Source: Prorocentrum cordatum | Lineage: Eukaryota > Sar > Dinophyceae > Prorocentrales > Prorocentraceae | NCBI GenBank assembly: GCA_963575745.1 | Contig: CAUYUJ010013903.1 | Location: forward strand, 265,230 to 329,229 | Direction of reading: 5' to 3' | DNA: 64,000 bases | In this document: positions 30,240-40,769 of the stretch, one piece after another | How positions within the stretch are numbered: the first letter of the stretch is position 1 | Layout of the letters: each line of letters starts with the position of its first letter | Made by a program: the position numbers and the translations under genes | The notes under the pieces: generated by a model | Seen by the model: only the letters and a program-made list of their open reading frames with translations | Told to the model about the DNA's origin: nothing | Databases searched by the model: none

Positions 30240-32240
30240 CAGATGGACGGAACCTGCGCTCGAGAAGGTGAAGCGTATGCCAGCGAGCTTGATGCTGCCA
30301 TGGCGGCCGCCTTTCACCGCGCAGCTGAGCAAGTTGTGCCGGCGGCGACGCTGACTCCGCGAAGGCCATGGATATCTAGCCGCACCTTGTGCACCTCATC
30401 CAGCAACGCTCTGACGCAAGGTTGGCCCACGACCACAGTGCTGAGAAGAGCCTTGGTGTCGCGGTCAAGAGATCTGTCAAGGAAGACCGCACCGCGTGGC
30501 TGGAAAACGTACTCGTCACGGGGGACTGGAGCCAGGTGCGACGACTTCGCAAAGGTTTCTGCCCGCGGTAAGGCCGGCTCCGGATCCGCGAAGGGCGAGT
30601 CGTCGATTCTGAGGCCCGGGCGGACACCATGGCGGAGTATTTCAGCGAGGTGCACTGAGCTGCTCGGGACACCACGGAGACGCGTGAAGAAGCACTGGGC
30701 CCGGCCCTCCCTGTTGACCTCGGCCCCATACTTGACGGCGCGGTAGAGGCAGCGGCCCGAAAAACGAAATTGGGCAAAGCGTGCGGCTCGCACGGCGTGC
30801 TGGGGTCGCCAGCGAGGAGATGGGCGACGGCGCTCTGCTCGAAGTGCTGGGAGGATGGCGTGGTCCAAGACGCCTGGCACGAGTCGCTGGTGGTCGCAAT
30901 TTTCAAAAAGGGCGACGAATCTCTCTGTGAGAACTAAAGGCCGATCTGTCTTCTGCAAGCTGGCTACACGCTTAACGCTACCGTACTACTGCGACGCCTT
31001 TAGGCAGCCGGCACCGACTCGCGCGTCTGGCCGACGCAATTTGGATTTAAGTCGCAGAGCGGAACCAGAGACGCCATCTTCATGGCGAGGCGATTCTTGG
31101 ACGATGCGTGGGAAGCGAAAGACGGTCATCTCGTCTTCCTCGCGCTCGACTGGGCCAAAGCCTTCGACAGCGTTGACCCTGCGGCCTTACTGCTGGCTCT
31201 GCGCCACTTCGGGCTGCCGGACAAGATGCTGAAGGCCGTGGGCGCGATCTACACCGGGCGCCGCTTCGCTGTGCGGGGCGCTGGGCAGACATCTATCTCG
31301 CGAGAGCAGCAGGGATGCCATCTCTCCCCCTTCTTATTCGCCATGGTCATGACGGTCCGCCTGACCGATGCGAAGCATAAATGTGGGGCGGCTGCGGGCG
31401 AGGTCGACGACCTCGTCTACGCTGACGACGCCGATCGTGGCTACATGCGGGCCATTTCGGATGCCGGCGCCAACTGCGGCCTGCGCTACAACTGGCGGAA
31501 GCTGGAAGTGCTGCCGGTACGGTTCCAAGCGTCTATCTCGAAGCCAAATGGCCAGTTGGTTGTCCAGAAGGAGGGCCTCGTGTACATGGGCGCTGTGCTC
31601 CCATCCAACGGCAACGTCGACGCTGAGCTTCCGCAAAGGCTCGGAGCGGTGAGGTCTGAGTTCGACAAGCTAGCTCGCAGATGGTCTCATAGCACCCTGT
31701 CCGTGTATAACAACGTGAATATTTTCAACGCGTGTGTAATTTCAAAGCTTTTGTATAGTCTTCACACCGCGCGGTTCACAAGACAACACATAGCTGTCCA
31801 CATTAGACGCTTCTCAAGCATGCTGTTTGCGAAAGGTTTCTGGTATTCCGCATTCTCATATAGTCACGTGACATTTTTCCGGCACTTGGCCAGGCGAGGC
31901 AAAGCCGGTTGAGCCAGATCTTGCTGACGTGACAACTTACACTTCTGGGCAAGATCGCGCGCATGGGCGACGGCCACCCCGTGCGCGGATGTCTTTTCAA
32001 GGTTGGAAGCGCGGGGCCTCGAGATCCACCCTCAGTCCGCCGGCGCGGCCGCCCCAAACAGGCGTGAGCGCGCGAGGTGTATCAACGTGCTGTGCATGCA
32101 TGTGTGCGAAGAAGTGTCGATAGGTCAGAGGTTGCTGCAATACCGGCAAGCGTTTGGAAAAACACGGCGCTTGAGTACAGCCGATCTTGTTTGCTCTCTT
32201 ACACTGCTCACGTGCGTGTCGCGCGGCTTCTAATAGTTGC
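30240..32240 (+). pseudogene. LINE-type (non-LTR) reverse transcriptase, decayed
   Basis: The remnant begins with ELDAAMAAAFHRAAEQVVPA and LTPRRPWIS, then VKRSVKEDRTAWLENVL and GDWSQVRRLRK, a pre-RT region. RT motifs follow: ESLVVAIFKKGD, DWAKAFDSVDP (first catalytic Asp), EQQGCHLSPFLF and DDLVYADDA (31409-31432, catalytic YADD at 31418-31429), then LVYMGAVLPSNG. A C-terminal part reads LTLLGKIARMGDGHPVRGCL and GRPKQA. In-frame stops: TGA 30656, TAA 30935, TAG 31001. Frame changes lie near 30388, 30575 and 31905, with further TGA codons at 31930 and 32062. No endonuclease is seen, so it is 5'-truncated. Dead copy. Confidence 0.92.
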
Positions 32241-32339
32241 GGGTGTTTCAACACGTTCGTTTGTACTGGTCGGTCTTGTGTATCGTCGCCACATGCGTAG
32301 AAAGTACTGGGTGCGCCGCAGTGTAATTTAATACGACCG

Positions 32340-32595
32340 TGGGCGGCGCTAAGGTGACAGCCACATTTTGAAAAAAAAAAAAAAAAAAAAAAAAAAACGT
32401 TCTCAATCCGTGAAATCTTGCAGTTGTTAAAACCAATTTTGGTGGCGTTAACACGTGAGCCACATTTTGAAAACGACCCGTTCTGTATATGTAAATTGCA
32501 TGCAACTGTTCGAAGCGAGCGCGCGTGGCGTTGAGGCGAGAAACACATGTTGGAAGCGACCCGCCCTCTATCCGTGAATTTGTCGTTTGTTTCGG
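32340..32595 (+). repeat. LINE 3' tail: A27 run and about 85-bp tandem units
   Basis: A run of about 27 A lies at 32370-32397. Around it AGCCACATTTTGAAAA occurs twice (32350, 32458) and AACACATGTTGGAAGCGACC once (32541), each followed by CCGTTCT/CCGCCCT and ATCCGTGAAAT-like text. I read this as three diverged tandem units of the 3' untranslated region, one with an expanded A tract. Confidence 0.7.
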
Positions 32596-32875
32596 AGTTT
32601 GAGGATCATCAGCGGTGAAAAAGTCTCAGGCGAAATTCCCGGCCCGCCCTTCCAACTGGCTTCGGGGTGTTACGCGGAGGGGTTATTATTTCGCTTTGCT
32701 CTTTCTTCTGGCCCATTTCGCATCGCGGCGGGGCAGGCATGATTGTCTTCGTGGAAGTCATTGGAGATGTGGCTCGCGCGTTGCCGAAGAGAGCCGATCG
32801 ATTGCTTCAAAGGGCGCCAAAGTGACTCAAGAGAACTCCATCAGAGTTTCGAGACGTACCTGGGTTGTGGGTCAA
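32596..32875. other. No gene seen
   Basis: Unique sequence between the LINE tail and the next repeat block. Confidence 0.4.
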
Positions 32876-32879
32876 AAGT

Positions 32880-33560
32880 CCTCATGGATGCTCTTGGGGG
32901 CCTCTGGGGAACAGTTGTGAGGCCTCTGGGGAGCTACTGGGGGATGTCTTGGGGCCCTCTTGGGGCTTCCTGGGGGCCTCTGGGGTTTCCTGGGGGCCTG
33001 TCGGGGATTTTTGGGGCCTCTCTTGGGTCTTCTTGGCGGCCTCTCGGGGTTTTTCTCTGGGTTTCTGGGGGTTTCCTGGGCGCCTTGGGGTCGAGAGCTC
33101 GTAATGTCTGTGCGGGTTCCCCCTGCGGGCTCTCTCTTGGGGTCATCCTGAGGCCGTCTTGGCGGCCTCTTAGGCCGTCTTCGGGCCATCTTGGGGTCCT
33201 TGGGTTTTTTGTATGTGCCGTTTTGGATCGATCTTGGGGTATCTTGGGCCGTCCAGGGCGGTCGGCAGCTCGAAACGGCGGTACCGCCGAAATCGTAAGA
33301 CAACTCATGCAAAAAGAATGGTTTGTGCGTCTCCTGGGGCTCTCGAAGTCCTTGCAACCCTCCTGGAGTGCCTTGGGCGCTTCTTGGACCGTGTTAGAAT
33401 CAACGTGGGCCATCTTGGGACGTTGTTGGCCCGAGGCCGTGGGGCAATGCCACCCTTGTGGAGCCTCATTGGGGCGCTCGGGGGGGCAGCGCCCAGGAGT
33501 TCCGGCATCTCTGACCCGACCATGCCGGGACCTTGCTGGGGTATTTTTCACCCCAGGGGC
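32880..33560 (+). repeat. CTCTTGGGGCC degenerate repeat, block 3
   Basis: GGGGCCTCTGGGG and GCCTCTTGGGG units with unique islands, including GAGCTCGTAATGTCTGTGCGGGTT at 33092. The reverse complement of this island is recognisable at 62545-62580 in block 5, so the blocks share more than the short unit. Confidence 0.82.
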
Positions 33561-33654
33561 CGCCACGCGCCCGCGAATTAGAAACATGTTTACTTTTTAA
33601 TTGCAGATTTTAGCACGGCTCTGGCAGGTTGGGCCAGCGATTTTTTTCTATAAG

Positions 33655-34200
33655 GAAAAAGAATGGATGAGGACCTCGGATGAGGAGGAGCAGGAAGAGG
33701 GAGGCAGAACGGGAGGGGGAGCAGCAGCAGGAGCAGGGTGGGTAGGAACAGGAAGAGGAGGACTACGCACTGTACGCCTAGGCCGAGGAGGTAGCCGAGG
33801 ATTGCGAGGAGAGGCCAGGGGCAGTCATGGAGGAGCGACGCGGGAGCAACGACCAGGCAGCTTCCCCGACCGCAGCACGGCCACCGCGCGGGCACGGCCC
33901 CACTGCGAAGGCCATGGGGCCAGCCTTGGGCCTTCCGTCCGCGTGCCTTCCGGGCACAGGTTCGGTCGGCTCGGTGGTGTCTCCACGGCGCTTGTGTCGG
34001 GACCCTCCTGCTCCTCCTCCTGCTCATCCCCCTCCTCCACCTGTCTCCTCCCCTTCCTCCTCCCCTCCTCCCCTCCTCCTCCTCCTCCTCCTCCTCCTCT
34101 TTCTGCTCCTCCTCCTCCTCCTCCTCCTCCTCCTCCTTTCTCCTCCTCCTCCTCCTCCTCCTCCTCCTCCTCCTCCTCCTCCTCCTCCTCCCCCTCCTCC
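33655..34200. repeat. GGA and CTC microsatellites around a G+C-rich island
   Basis: 33675-33780 is GGA-rich. 34005-34200 is (CTC)n. Between them, 33827-34010 has an open plus-strand frame (MEERRGSNDQAASPTAARPP...) of low-complexity composition; I do not call it a gene. Confidence 0.7.
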
Positions 34201-34202
34201 CC

Positions 34203-34360
34203 CTAAGGTCGGCCCAGATTAATAGGTCGACCCTGCCAAATCAAGGGTACCTATGTGTCCTGTGTCTCGCGACCCGTGCCTCGTGCGTTCTTGTGGCAAT
34301 GTGACCCTCGGAAGGGTCTTGTGTCCTCTCGCGTGTCCTGCCCAATCGGGTCCGACTGTA
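34203..34360 (+). mobile_element. TE-A copy 2 (158 bp)
   Basis: CTAAGGTCGGCCCAGATTAA to CAATCGGGTCCGACTGTA. Very close to copy 3, 610 bp downstream; both are preceded by a CTC tract and a CCCTAAG or CCCTACAG border. Confidence 0.9.
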
Positions 34361-34812
34361 CCTCCCCCTCCTCCTCCTCCTCTTCCTCCTCCTCCTCCTC
34401 CTCCTCATCGGAAGACTTCGTCTCGTATGGGCTCATGCTCATGCTCATCTCTTCCTCCTCCTCTCTTCCTCCTCCTCCTCCTCCTCCTCCTCCCCCTCCT
34501 CTTCCTCCTCCTCCTCCTCCTGGGGTCTCCGAGGGTAGATTCGGCCCCGTGGCCCCCGTGGGCCCCTGCCGAGGATGATCGCGCAGCCTCCGTGGGGCTT
34601 CGCGGCATAGCCTGCCGGCGTGTGTCTGCATGGGGTCTGCGTTGCTTCGCGGTGATCCAGATCCGCCTCCACCTGTCTCCTCCTCCTGTCTCCTCCTCCT
34701 CCTCCTCCTCCTCCTCCTCCTCCTCCTCCTCCTCCTCCTCCTCCTCCTCCTCCTCCTTCTCTTCCTGCTCCTCCTCCTCCTCCTGCTCCCCCTCCTCCTC
34801 CCCTTCCTCCCC
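34361..34812. repeat. CTC microsatellites between TE-A copies
   Basis: (CTC)n at 34364-34410 and 34448-34522, unique text 34523-34665, then (CTC)n at 34670-34810. The unit CTC tract plus TE-A is present twice, suggesting a segmental duplication of about 610 bp. Confidence 0.85.
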
Positions 34813-34970
34813 CTACAGTCGGCCCGGATTAGTAGGTCGTCCCTGCCAAATCAAGGGTACCCTTGTGTCCTGTGTCTCGAGACCCATGCTTCCTACATTC
34901 CTGTGGCAATGTGGCCCTCGGACGGGTCTTGTGTCCTCTCGCGTGTCCTGTCCAATCGAGTCCGACTGTA
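34813..34970 (+). mobile_element. TE-A copy 3 (158 bp)
   Basis: CTACAGTCGGCCCGGATTAG to CAATCGAGTCCGACTGTA. The two ends are imperfect inverted repeats (TACAGTCGGCCCG / TACAGTCGGACTCG). Confidence 0.9.
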
Positions 34971-35013
34971 CCTGTTGAGCGTTTGTGGAATCTGCCAGGG
35001 AAGCGATCAATGG

Positions 35014-35178
35014 CATAAACATGAAAACTCGGAGGTCCGCGCGGATTTCTCGGCATCGCGCTGGACATACCTGGCGGCGCCTCCCGCGCCGCCACTGGCG
35101 CGCTCCGCGCGCCAGGGAGGAGGGTCCAACGCCGATTCGAGAAATCCGCGCGCGGACCTCCGAGTTTTTATGTTTATG
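35014..35178. mobile_element. TE-M copy 1, palindromic element (165 bp)
   Basis: CATAAACATGAAAACTCGGA ... TCCGAGTTTTTATGTTTATG: inverted arms extend through GGTCCGCGCGGATTTCTCG. The loop is rich in GGCGCGC. Other copies at 41182, 57062 and 59214. Would fold into a long hairpin. Confidence 0.92.
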
Positions 35179-35238
35179 TCATTCTTCGTTCCCCTATCTG
35201 TCTGCGCGTGATCGGAGCTGGCCTCGCCAGACCCGCAG

Positions 35239-35314
35239 GTCCATGCAGTTCGCGCAGAACATGCACTGCCACAAGTGTCACCACCACAAGCCCACGATCG
35301 CCACCATGGGGCAG
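35239..35314 (+). CDS. Possible internal exon, Cys/His-rich
   Basis: After GACCCGCAG the frame reads SMQFAQNMHCHKCHHHKPTI then ATMGQ and ends at GGGGCAG|GCGATT, an AG|GC donor. Mostly C/G third positions. The CHKCHHH motif suggests metal binding, and the N-M-x-C-H-x-C pattern recalls the 4-Cys zinc region of CDCA7-type proteins, but I cannot confirm that from 25 residues. Confidence 0.48.
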
Positions 35315-35319
35315 GCGAT

Positions 35320-35765
35320 TCTGGGGGGGGAAGAGGCGGTAGGGGATGGAGCAATGGGGGTCCAGACTTCCAGAGCCTTGACTTTTGAGTACTTGGGCCC
35401 AGACGACCGGACCCCCTTCCAGCGACCCGTACATGTTCTTGGTTCATGTTTGACGATCTTGGGTCAGCACGTTTCTTTGGAGGCAGGAAGTTATAAACAA
35501 CATTCCGCGTGGATTTTGTCGAGACGTTGGAGGTCTGAGGTCGCAGTGCAAACACATCAGCCCCAAGGAGCATTCTGTCCAGAGTCTAGCAGTGGATACG
35601 ATACATTACCCAGACGTTTTTCCTGGGCCGGGTTTGCAACCGGACCCTGTAACGCTTCCTGGATGTCGAAGTGGGTGGATTAGTTTCAGTCGTGTGTTCT
35701 CAGATACGAGATGGATACATACATACATCAAAAACGGTCTATAGGTTTAGGTATTTGCATAAGAA
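35320..35765. other. No gene seen
   Basis: Unique sequence, lower G+C after 35440. No element ends recognised. Confidence 0.4.
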
Positions 35766-35769
35766 GAGC

Positions 35770-36027
35770 GAAATGTATTGAGAGAGAGAGAGAGCAGCGG
35801 AGACAGAAAGACATGACAAAGAGAGAGAGAATGAGTGATAACGGAAAGATAGAGAGATAGAGAGAGAGAGAGAGAAAGAGAGGGAGAAGGAGAGAAAGAG
35901 AGACAGAGAGTGAGCAAACACGACTATACCGAACGAGAGGGGGGGAGAGAGAGAGAGAGAGAAAGAGAAAGAGAGTTTGAGAGCGAGAGAGAGAGAGAGC
36001 GAGAGGAAGATGGCTCTATACATAGAA

Positions 36028-36075
<48 letters not shown>

Positions 36076-36138
36076 GTATGAGAGAGAGAGAGAAATAAAG
36101 AGACACATATAAAAAAGGATCGAGATATACACGCACGA

Positions 36139-36172
<34 letters not shown>

Positions 36173-36262
36173 AGCGAGAGCATACATATAACCAATATAG
36201 AACATGAGAGTGAGAAGGAGAGAATGACAGAGATAGCTAGAGAGAAAGAGAGTTTTCGAGAA
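35770..36262. repeat. (GA)n microsatellite
   Basis: About 490 bp of imperfect AG repeat with short unique and GTGTGTGT interruptions. A similar tract lies at 39255-39600. Confidence 0.95.
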
Positions 36263-36429
36263 GTGCGCGCACGTCCCAAACCCCTAAACAGGATTGTTGG
36301 GGGTGGGATGCGTTGGTGCTCACTTGCGACGCTCGTGTCCCAGCCCCCCCCCCCATCCTACCCTGGCTGTGCCAGAGAGTAAACTTCCTCCTCGCCTCCA
36401 CCCTTACGCCGTCTCGTTAAAAATGTCGG

Positions 36430-36680
36430 AATTGACATGCGCCGCGCTCCCAGCGGACTTGTCTCTGGGCGACAATCGGCGAGCGACAACGGTTGCCGAC
36501 GACAAGCGACGAACGATTACAAATAGGCGAAGATGACGAACGACGGACGACGAACGACGACGACGAGCGATGAACCAGGAACGGCGGACAACGAGCAGTG
36601 ACCAGGACGACGACTCGACGAGCGACAAGCCGCAAACGACGACAAAATACGAACGACAAGCGACGAAAGTCGAACGACGC
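36430..36680. repeat. CGACGAACGA minisatellite
   Basis: Degenerate units such as GACGAACGACGAC, GACAAGCGACGAA and GCGACAATCGG. Open minus-strand frames (VVVRRSSF-like) are repeat artefacts. Confidence 0.85.
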
Positions 36681-36684
36681 CGCG

Positions 36685-37400
36685 CATGCGGGCGTATCGC
36701 AACATAACCACCGCGCGGGGGTTGGGTGGGGGTCTGCATGAGACGACTGTGAAAGGCTTCCTCGGCTCGCGCGTCGCATCGGCGGCGGTCTCGGCTCGCG
36801 ATTTTCGCGCGCGACTCAGTAGCGCTCGCGCGCGCAGGCAAGCGTCTTGCGCGTCGAAGCAGCACCCTGGAACGCAAGTGCTCGCGCGGGGGTCGGCGCG
36901 CAGCGCTGGGCAGACACTTCGCGCGACTGGGCAGCGTTCGCGCGCGCGCGGACGAGGACCCGCGCGTCGCGCCGCCCGCGGTCTCCGCGCGATTTTCGCG
37001 TGGGGGTCGGCGCACGGCGCCATGCAATGGTCTCGCGCGATTGGATAGCGTTCGCGCGCGCGCAGGAGAGGACTCGCGCGCCGTGTCGGCGATGGCCTCG
37101 GCGATGGCGCGGGGGTCGGCGGCGGCGCCAAGCAGCTTTTTGTTGCGCGGGTCGGAGTGGCCGAGCGCGCGGGGGAGGGCTCGCGCGTCGCTTCGGTGGC
37201 GATATCGGAACGAGATTCCGGCGCCGTGGTTTCGATCATCAAAAGTGGTGGCGCTTCGCTGCGTGGACTGGACGCGCGCGCGCGGATGTCTCTAAGGATG
37301 CGCCGCAACCGTGCCGCATATTCTGGCGTTTTGTTACGCAACCACCTCGCGGGGGGGTGGGCGGGGGGCGTCTGCAGGACAAAAGGCTGAGCGGTTTTTC
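36685..37400. repeat. GCGCGC-rich region with terminal direct repeat
   Basis: Starts GCGGGCGTATCGCAACATAA, then CCACCGCGCGGGGGTTGGGT. Ends TTTTGTTACGCAACCACCTC, then GCGGGGGGGTGGGCGGGGGG, with GTCTGCATGAGACG / GTCTGCAGGACAAA nearby. The two ends look like a diverged direct repeat about 640 bp apart. Inside, TCGCGCGCG and GCGACTGGGCAGCG/GCGATTGGATAGCG units recur. LTR-like spacing, but no coding content. Confidence 0.5.
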
Positions 37401-37504
37401 CGGTGCCCGTCAGGCCCCATGCGCGCTTGGCTTCTTACCCTCTCGTGCTTGCGGCGCCGCCACGCCTCGTGGCGCGGGCCCCCTCTGGGGATCTCGACCC
37501 TTTC

Positions 37505-37532
37505 GCGGCTCCCATACCCTCCCCCTCCCCCT

Positions 37533-37570
<38 letters not shown>

Positions 37571-37622
37571 TCCTCCTCCTCCTCCTCCTCCTCCTCCTCC
37601 TCCTCCTCCTCCTCCTCCCAGG
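37505..37622. repeat. (CCG)n(CCT)n compound microsatellite
   Basis: About 50 bp CCG then 55 bp CCT. Confidence 0.95.
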
Positions 37623-37624
37623 GC

Positions 37625-38725
37625 GTTCTGGGTCTTCCGTGAACTGCATGGGGTCTCCTTTTGGCCTCCTGGGGCATCCTGGAACCTCCTATGGCCTCCA
37701 GAAGCCTCCTGGGGCTTCCCCGTGGCTTCTTGTGGCTTCCTGAGGTTCCCCGAGCGCTTCCCGGGGAATCCTGCGAACTTCCTGGGTGCTTCCATGATCC
37801 TTCCTGGGGTTCCGTGGGGCTCGTTCGTTTCTGGCGCTTCTGGTGTTCCCTGATGCTCCCTGCGGCTTCCTGATACTTCTGAAGTGTCGTAGAGCTTCCT
37901 GAAGCCTCCTGGGGCCACCTGCGGTTCGCCTCGGCGCTCCTGGAAAGTCTTGGGCTCAGGAGGGGGTCCCAGGGGCGTCTGGGAGCGCCTGGTGCCGCCG
38001 GGGGGGGGGGGGCTTGGGGAGCTCATGGGGAGCGGCTGGGCTTGGGGGCGTTCGGGTGCTCCTGGCGCGCAGGGGACTTCCTGGGGGCGCCTGGGAGCGC
38101 TTGGGAGCGCCTGGGGACTTTCGGGAACGCCTGGGAGCTCCTGGAGCACCTGCGAGTGCCTGCGAGCGCGCGGCTGCGTCTGGGCATTGCTCGCGCCGCC
38201 CGGGGAGCGCCCGGCCGCAGCGTCCGGGGGCGCACGGGGCCGCCTGCTGGGGCCGCCGAGGAGCGCTCGGCGCTCTTGGGCTCTCCCTGCAGCTCGTGGC
38301 CGCGCCTGGGAGCCTAACGCGCGCCTCGGGGCACTCGGAGACGCGCGCCCGGGGGCAGCCTCTGGGTCGCGCCGGCACCCCGCCCGGGAGCGTCTGGGCG
38401 CCCCCACAGCGCCGGGGAGCGCTTCGGAACTGTTGGGGGCGCTCGGGACCGCCCGAGGAGCGCTTGGGGCCGCCGAGGAACGCCGGGGCGACATTGGAAC
38501 GCCTGGGAACGCCTGGGGAGATCCCAGTCGTCTGGGAGGGGGGGGGCCTTCCTTGGGCTGCCTGGGAGCGCCTGGGCGTTCTTGTGGATCGTCTGGGAGA
38601 GCCTGGGGGCGCCTGGGAGCGCTTGGGAGCGCCTGGGACCGCCTGCGAAACGTCTGTGCGGGCGCGAGAACGCGCGGGCGCTCCTGGAGCGTCGCTGGGC
38701 TGCGCTTGGGAGCGTCGGAAGCGCT
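37625..38725 (+). repeat. CCTGGGGC and GCGCCTGGGAGCGC repeats, block 4
   Basis: 37625-37960 is built of GCCTCCTGGGGCTTCC units; 37950-38725 of GCGCCTGGGAGCGCTTGG units of about 10-14 bp. Frames stay open on both strands. Same flavour as the CTCTTGGGG blocks. Non-coding. Confidence 0.82.
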
Positions 38726-38767
38726 GATCTCGGCTTCTGTGCAAAGGGATCGCGGCCTCGGAAACTA

Positions 38768-38960
38768 CGGGACGTGAAAACGACCACAGCCACTGCTTTT
38801 CTTTTGTTGCCGCCTTCCAGCCAGCAGAAACAAAGCAGTGGTTGTGGTCATTTTCGTTAAGCTTGGCACCATGGAAATGACCACAACCACTGCTTCTTTT
38901 TCAGCTGGCTGGAAGGCGGCGCAAACAAGAAGCAGTGGCTGTAGTCGTTTTCCCGTCCCG
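38768..38960. mobile_element. 193-bp foldback with four nested CCACAACCACTGCTT copies
   Basis: Arms of about 92 bp: CGGGACGTGAAAACGACCAC at the left, and GTGGCTGTAGTCGTTTTCCC then GTCCCG at the right. Each arm carries GACCACAxCCACTGCTT in one orientation and its complement in the other, plus GCCGCCTTCCAGCCAGC / GCTGGCTGGAAGGCGGC. The centre is near GTTAAGCTTGGCACC. MITE-like or hairpin RNA source. Confidence 0.9.
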
Positions 38961-39254
38961 CAGAAACGCTGTCGTATGATTTCTAACAGGAATGCAGGCC
39001 CAGTTTTTGAGGCGCGACTCCAAGGATTGAGTTCTACGCTTGTGGGAGCCTTTTGTGTTCAGAAGTAGCGGAGTGCGCTTCGGAGAGGGACTCCTGCAGC
39101 CTGTGTTGCGCGCAAGGGGGGGGAAGCGTGGCCCGCTTTCCGCACCGTTCGGAGGCGGTCGAGCGAATTTTCGCCTGCCGACGTAGTGCATCTGGCACTC
39201 CGACCGCTAGCCGATCGTTGCGTGACGATCGTTCGGACAGGCGCTCGCTCCAGA

Positions 39255-39495
39255 AAGAGGACAGAGAGAGAGAGGGAGCGAGAGAGAGAACAAAAACATG
39301 ACGAGAGAGAGAGAGGGATAACACAGCAAGAGAGACAACAGAGAAGATGAGAGATACTGAGAGGGAAGATAACTAGCCAGGAACTGAAGAGAGAGAGAGA
39401 GATACAGAGAGAGAGAGAGAGCGAGTGAGAGAGAGAGAGACACACTCAGAGACAGAGAGAGAGAATGAGGGAGAGAGAGAGAGAGAGGACGAGGG

Positions 39496-39529
<34 letters not shown>

Positions 39530-39600
39530 AACAAAAAAAAGAGAAAGGCAGAGAGAGTGTGAGAGTGAGAGGGAAGGAGGGAGGGAGGGAGGGGCCGTAA
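39255..39600. repeat. (GA)n microsatellite
   Basis: Imperfect AG repeat of about 345 bp with GATAACAC and AACAACAAAAAAAAG interruptions. 38965-39250 before it shows no gene. Confidence 0.95.
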
Positions 39601-39875
39601 TTAGATGGACAAACAAGCGGAACCCTTGACTTTGCCCCCTCCCCCCCCGCATTCAAAGTTGTTCCCAGACAATCAAGAGCGCAGGCTTGAAAGGAGAAGA
39701 GAAGTAGAACCTCCGGGGCCTCCACCACGCTGGAGCCCAACTTCGAGTCGGGCAGAAAGGGGGGGATGAACATGGTGTCGACGACGAGGTGGTTCCACTT
39801 TTGTCCCCTTACCGGAAGACGAGGAAGGAGCGGAGGGAGGGAATGACAGATGCAGGGGGGGAGGGGGCAGGTGTT

Positions 39876-40050
39876 CACTGCCTACCAAACCACCCCAACC
39901 CAACCCGAAGGCTTCAATTTGCCCTCCATTTCCAGTTGGGGGGGGTCCTGGAACACTGAAAAAGCACATGGAACCCGTAGCCCCCCAACCCGAAATTCGG
40001 GTCAAATTCTGGTCTTCGGGTTAAGTTGGGGTGGTCTGGTAGGTAGTCAG
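39876..40050. mobile_element. TE-Z complete copy (about 175 bp)
   Basis: CCTACCAAACCACCCCAACC at the left and TTGGGGTGGTCTGGTAGGTA at the right are inverted repeats, extended by CAACCCGAAGG / CTTCGGGTTAAG. The interior has TGGAACCCGTAGCCCCCCAA. Half copy at 18395-18496. Confidence 0.85.
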
Positions 40051-40198
40051 GTGTGCGTGGTCCAGGAAGGGGCACGGCCAGAGAGAGAAGTGGAGGGCCT
40101 TTGGAGGGCCTGTGGCCTCCCCTGGGAGCAGGAGGGGGAGCAGCGGGAGGACGGGAGGCGGAAAAGGGACGGGGAGGAGCACGACGAGGAGAGGGATC

Positions 40199-40327
40199 GG
40201 CGGCGAGCGAGGGGGGGAATTGAGAAGAAGAAGGCCTTCACAGAAGGCGGCGGGACTTCTCAGAAGCGGACTTCCGCGCCTTCTGGGAAGGTACGCCCCT
40301 TCTCACTTCCCCCCTTGGCTCGCCGCC
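40199..40327. mobile_element. TE-H complete copy (129 bp)
   Basis: GGCGGCGAGCGAGGGGGGGA then ATTGAGAAG, and CTTCTCACTTCCCCCCTTGG then CTCGCCGCC, form a 29-bp terminal inverted repeat. The interior holds CTTCTCAGAAG and CCTTCTGGGAAGG palindromes. Reference copy for the family (47, 2525, 14385). Confidence 0.92.
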
Positions 40328-40329
40328 TA

Positions 40330-40630
40330 AGGGAGGGCAAAGAGAGGGAGGAGTATGATCGGGTATAGCCAGGACCCCGGGTAAGGGGACCCAGTTCGTG
40401 GTAGGACCCCGGAGCTTGTGAGTTGGCCAGATTCACGAAACCCGGTTCGCCACAGCTGGTGTCTTTTCGGGTGACGGCAGTTCCGGTCAGTGGAAAGGGG
40501 GCGGAGGGGCGCCCCCGGTACAGATTATTTAAACCAGGTCCCACGAAGCCCAGTTCTGCCAACGCCCGATATGAGCGCGGGCAGGACGTCCCCTGGACCC
40601 CCGAGAGCACCTCCCTCCCTCCCCCCTGCC
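40330..40630. other. No gene; weak inverted ends
   Basis: TCGGGTATAGCCAGGACC (40358) and GTTCTGCCAACGCCCGA (40555) are a partial inverted pair around a 215-bp interior with CCCAGTTCGTGG / CCACGAAGCCCAG. Possibly an old TIR element. No coding frame. Confidence 0.35.
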
Positions 40631-40635
40631 TGCCA

Positions 40636-40769
40636 CTTGGGCATCGCTCGGGCGTGTGCATCCTGCCGTGGCGACAACCATCTAGGAGCATCCTGGAGCA
40701 CCTGGCAGACAAAACACACGCGCACGACACCGGATCGTGCACGGGGAGTGGACGTCCGATCGATGGCAA
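40636..40769 (+). mobile_element. TE-F copy 3
   Basis: CTTGGGCATCGCTCGGGCGT to GACGTCCGATCGATGGCAAG. Aligns along its length to the TE-F copies at 7919 and 53990. Confidence 0.82.

Noticed and set aside
36685-37400. LTR retrotransposon suggested by a diverged terminal direct repeat
   Set aside because: No gag or pol reading, primer-binding site or polypurine tract could be recognised between the ends.
39446-40005. Minus-strand Leu/Ser-rich membrane-like protein
   Set aside because: The hydrophobic-looking run is the (GA)n tract read on the opposite strand.
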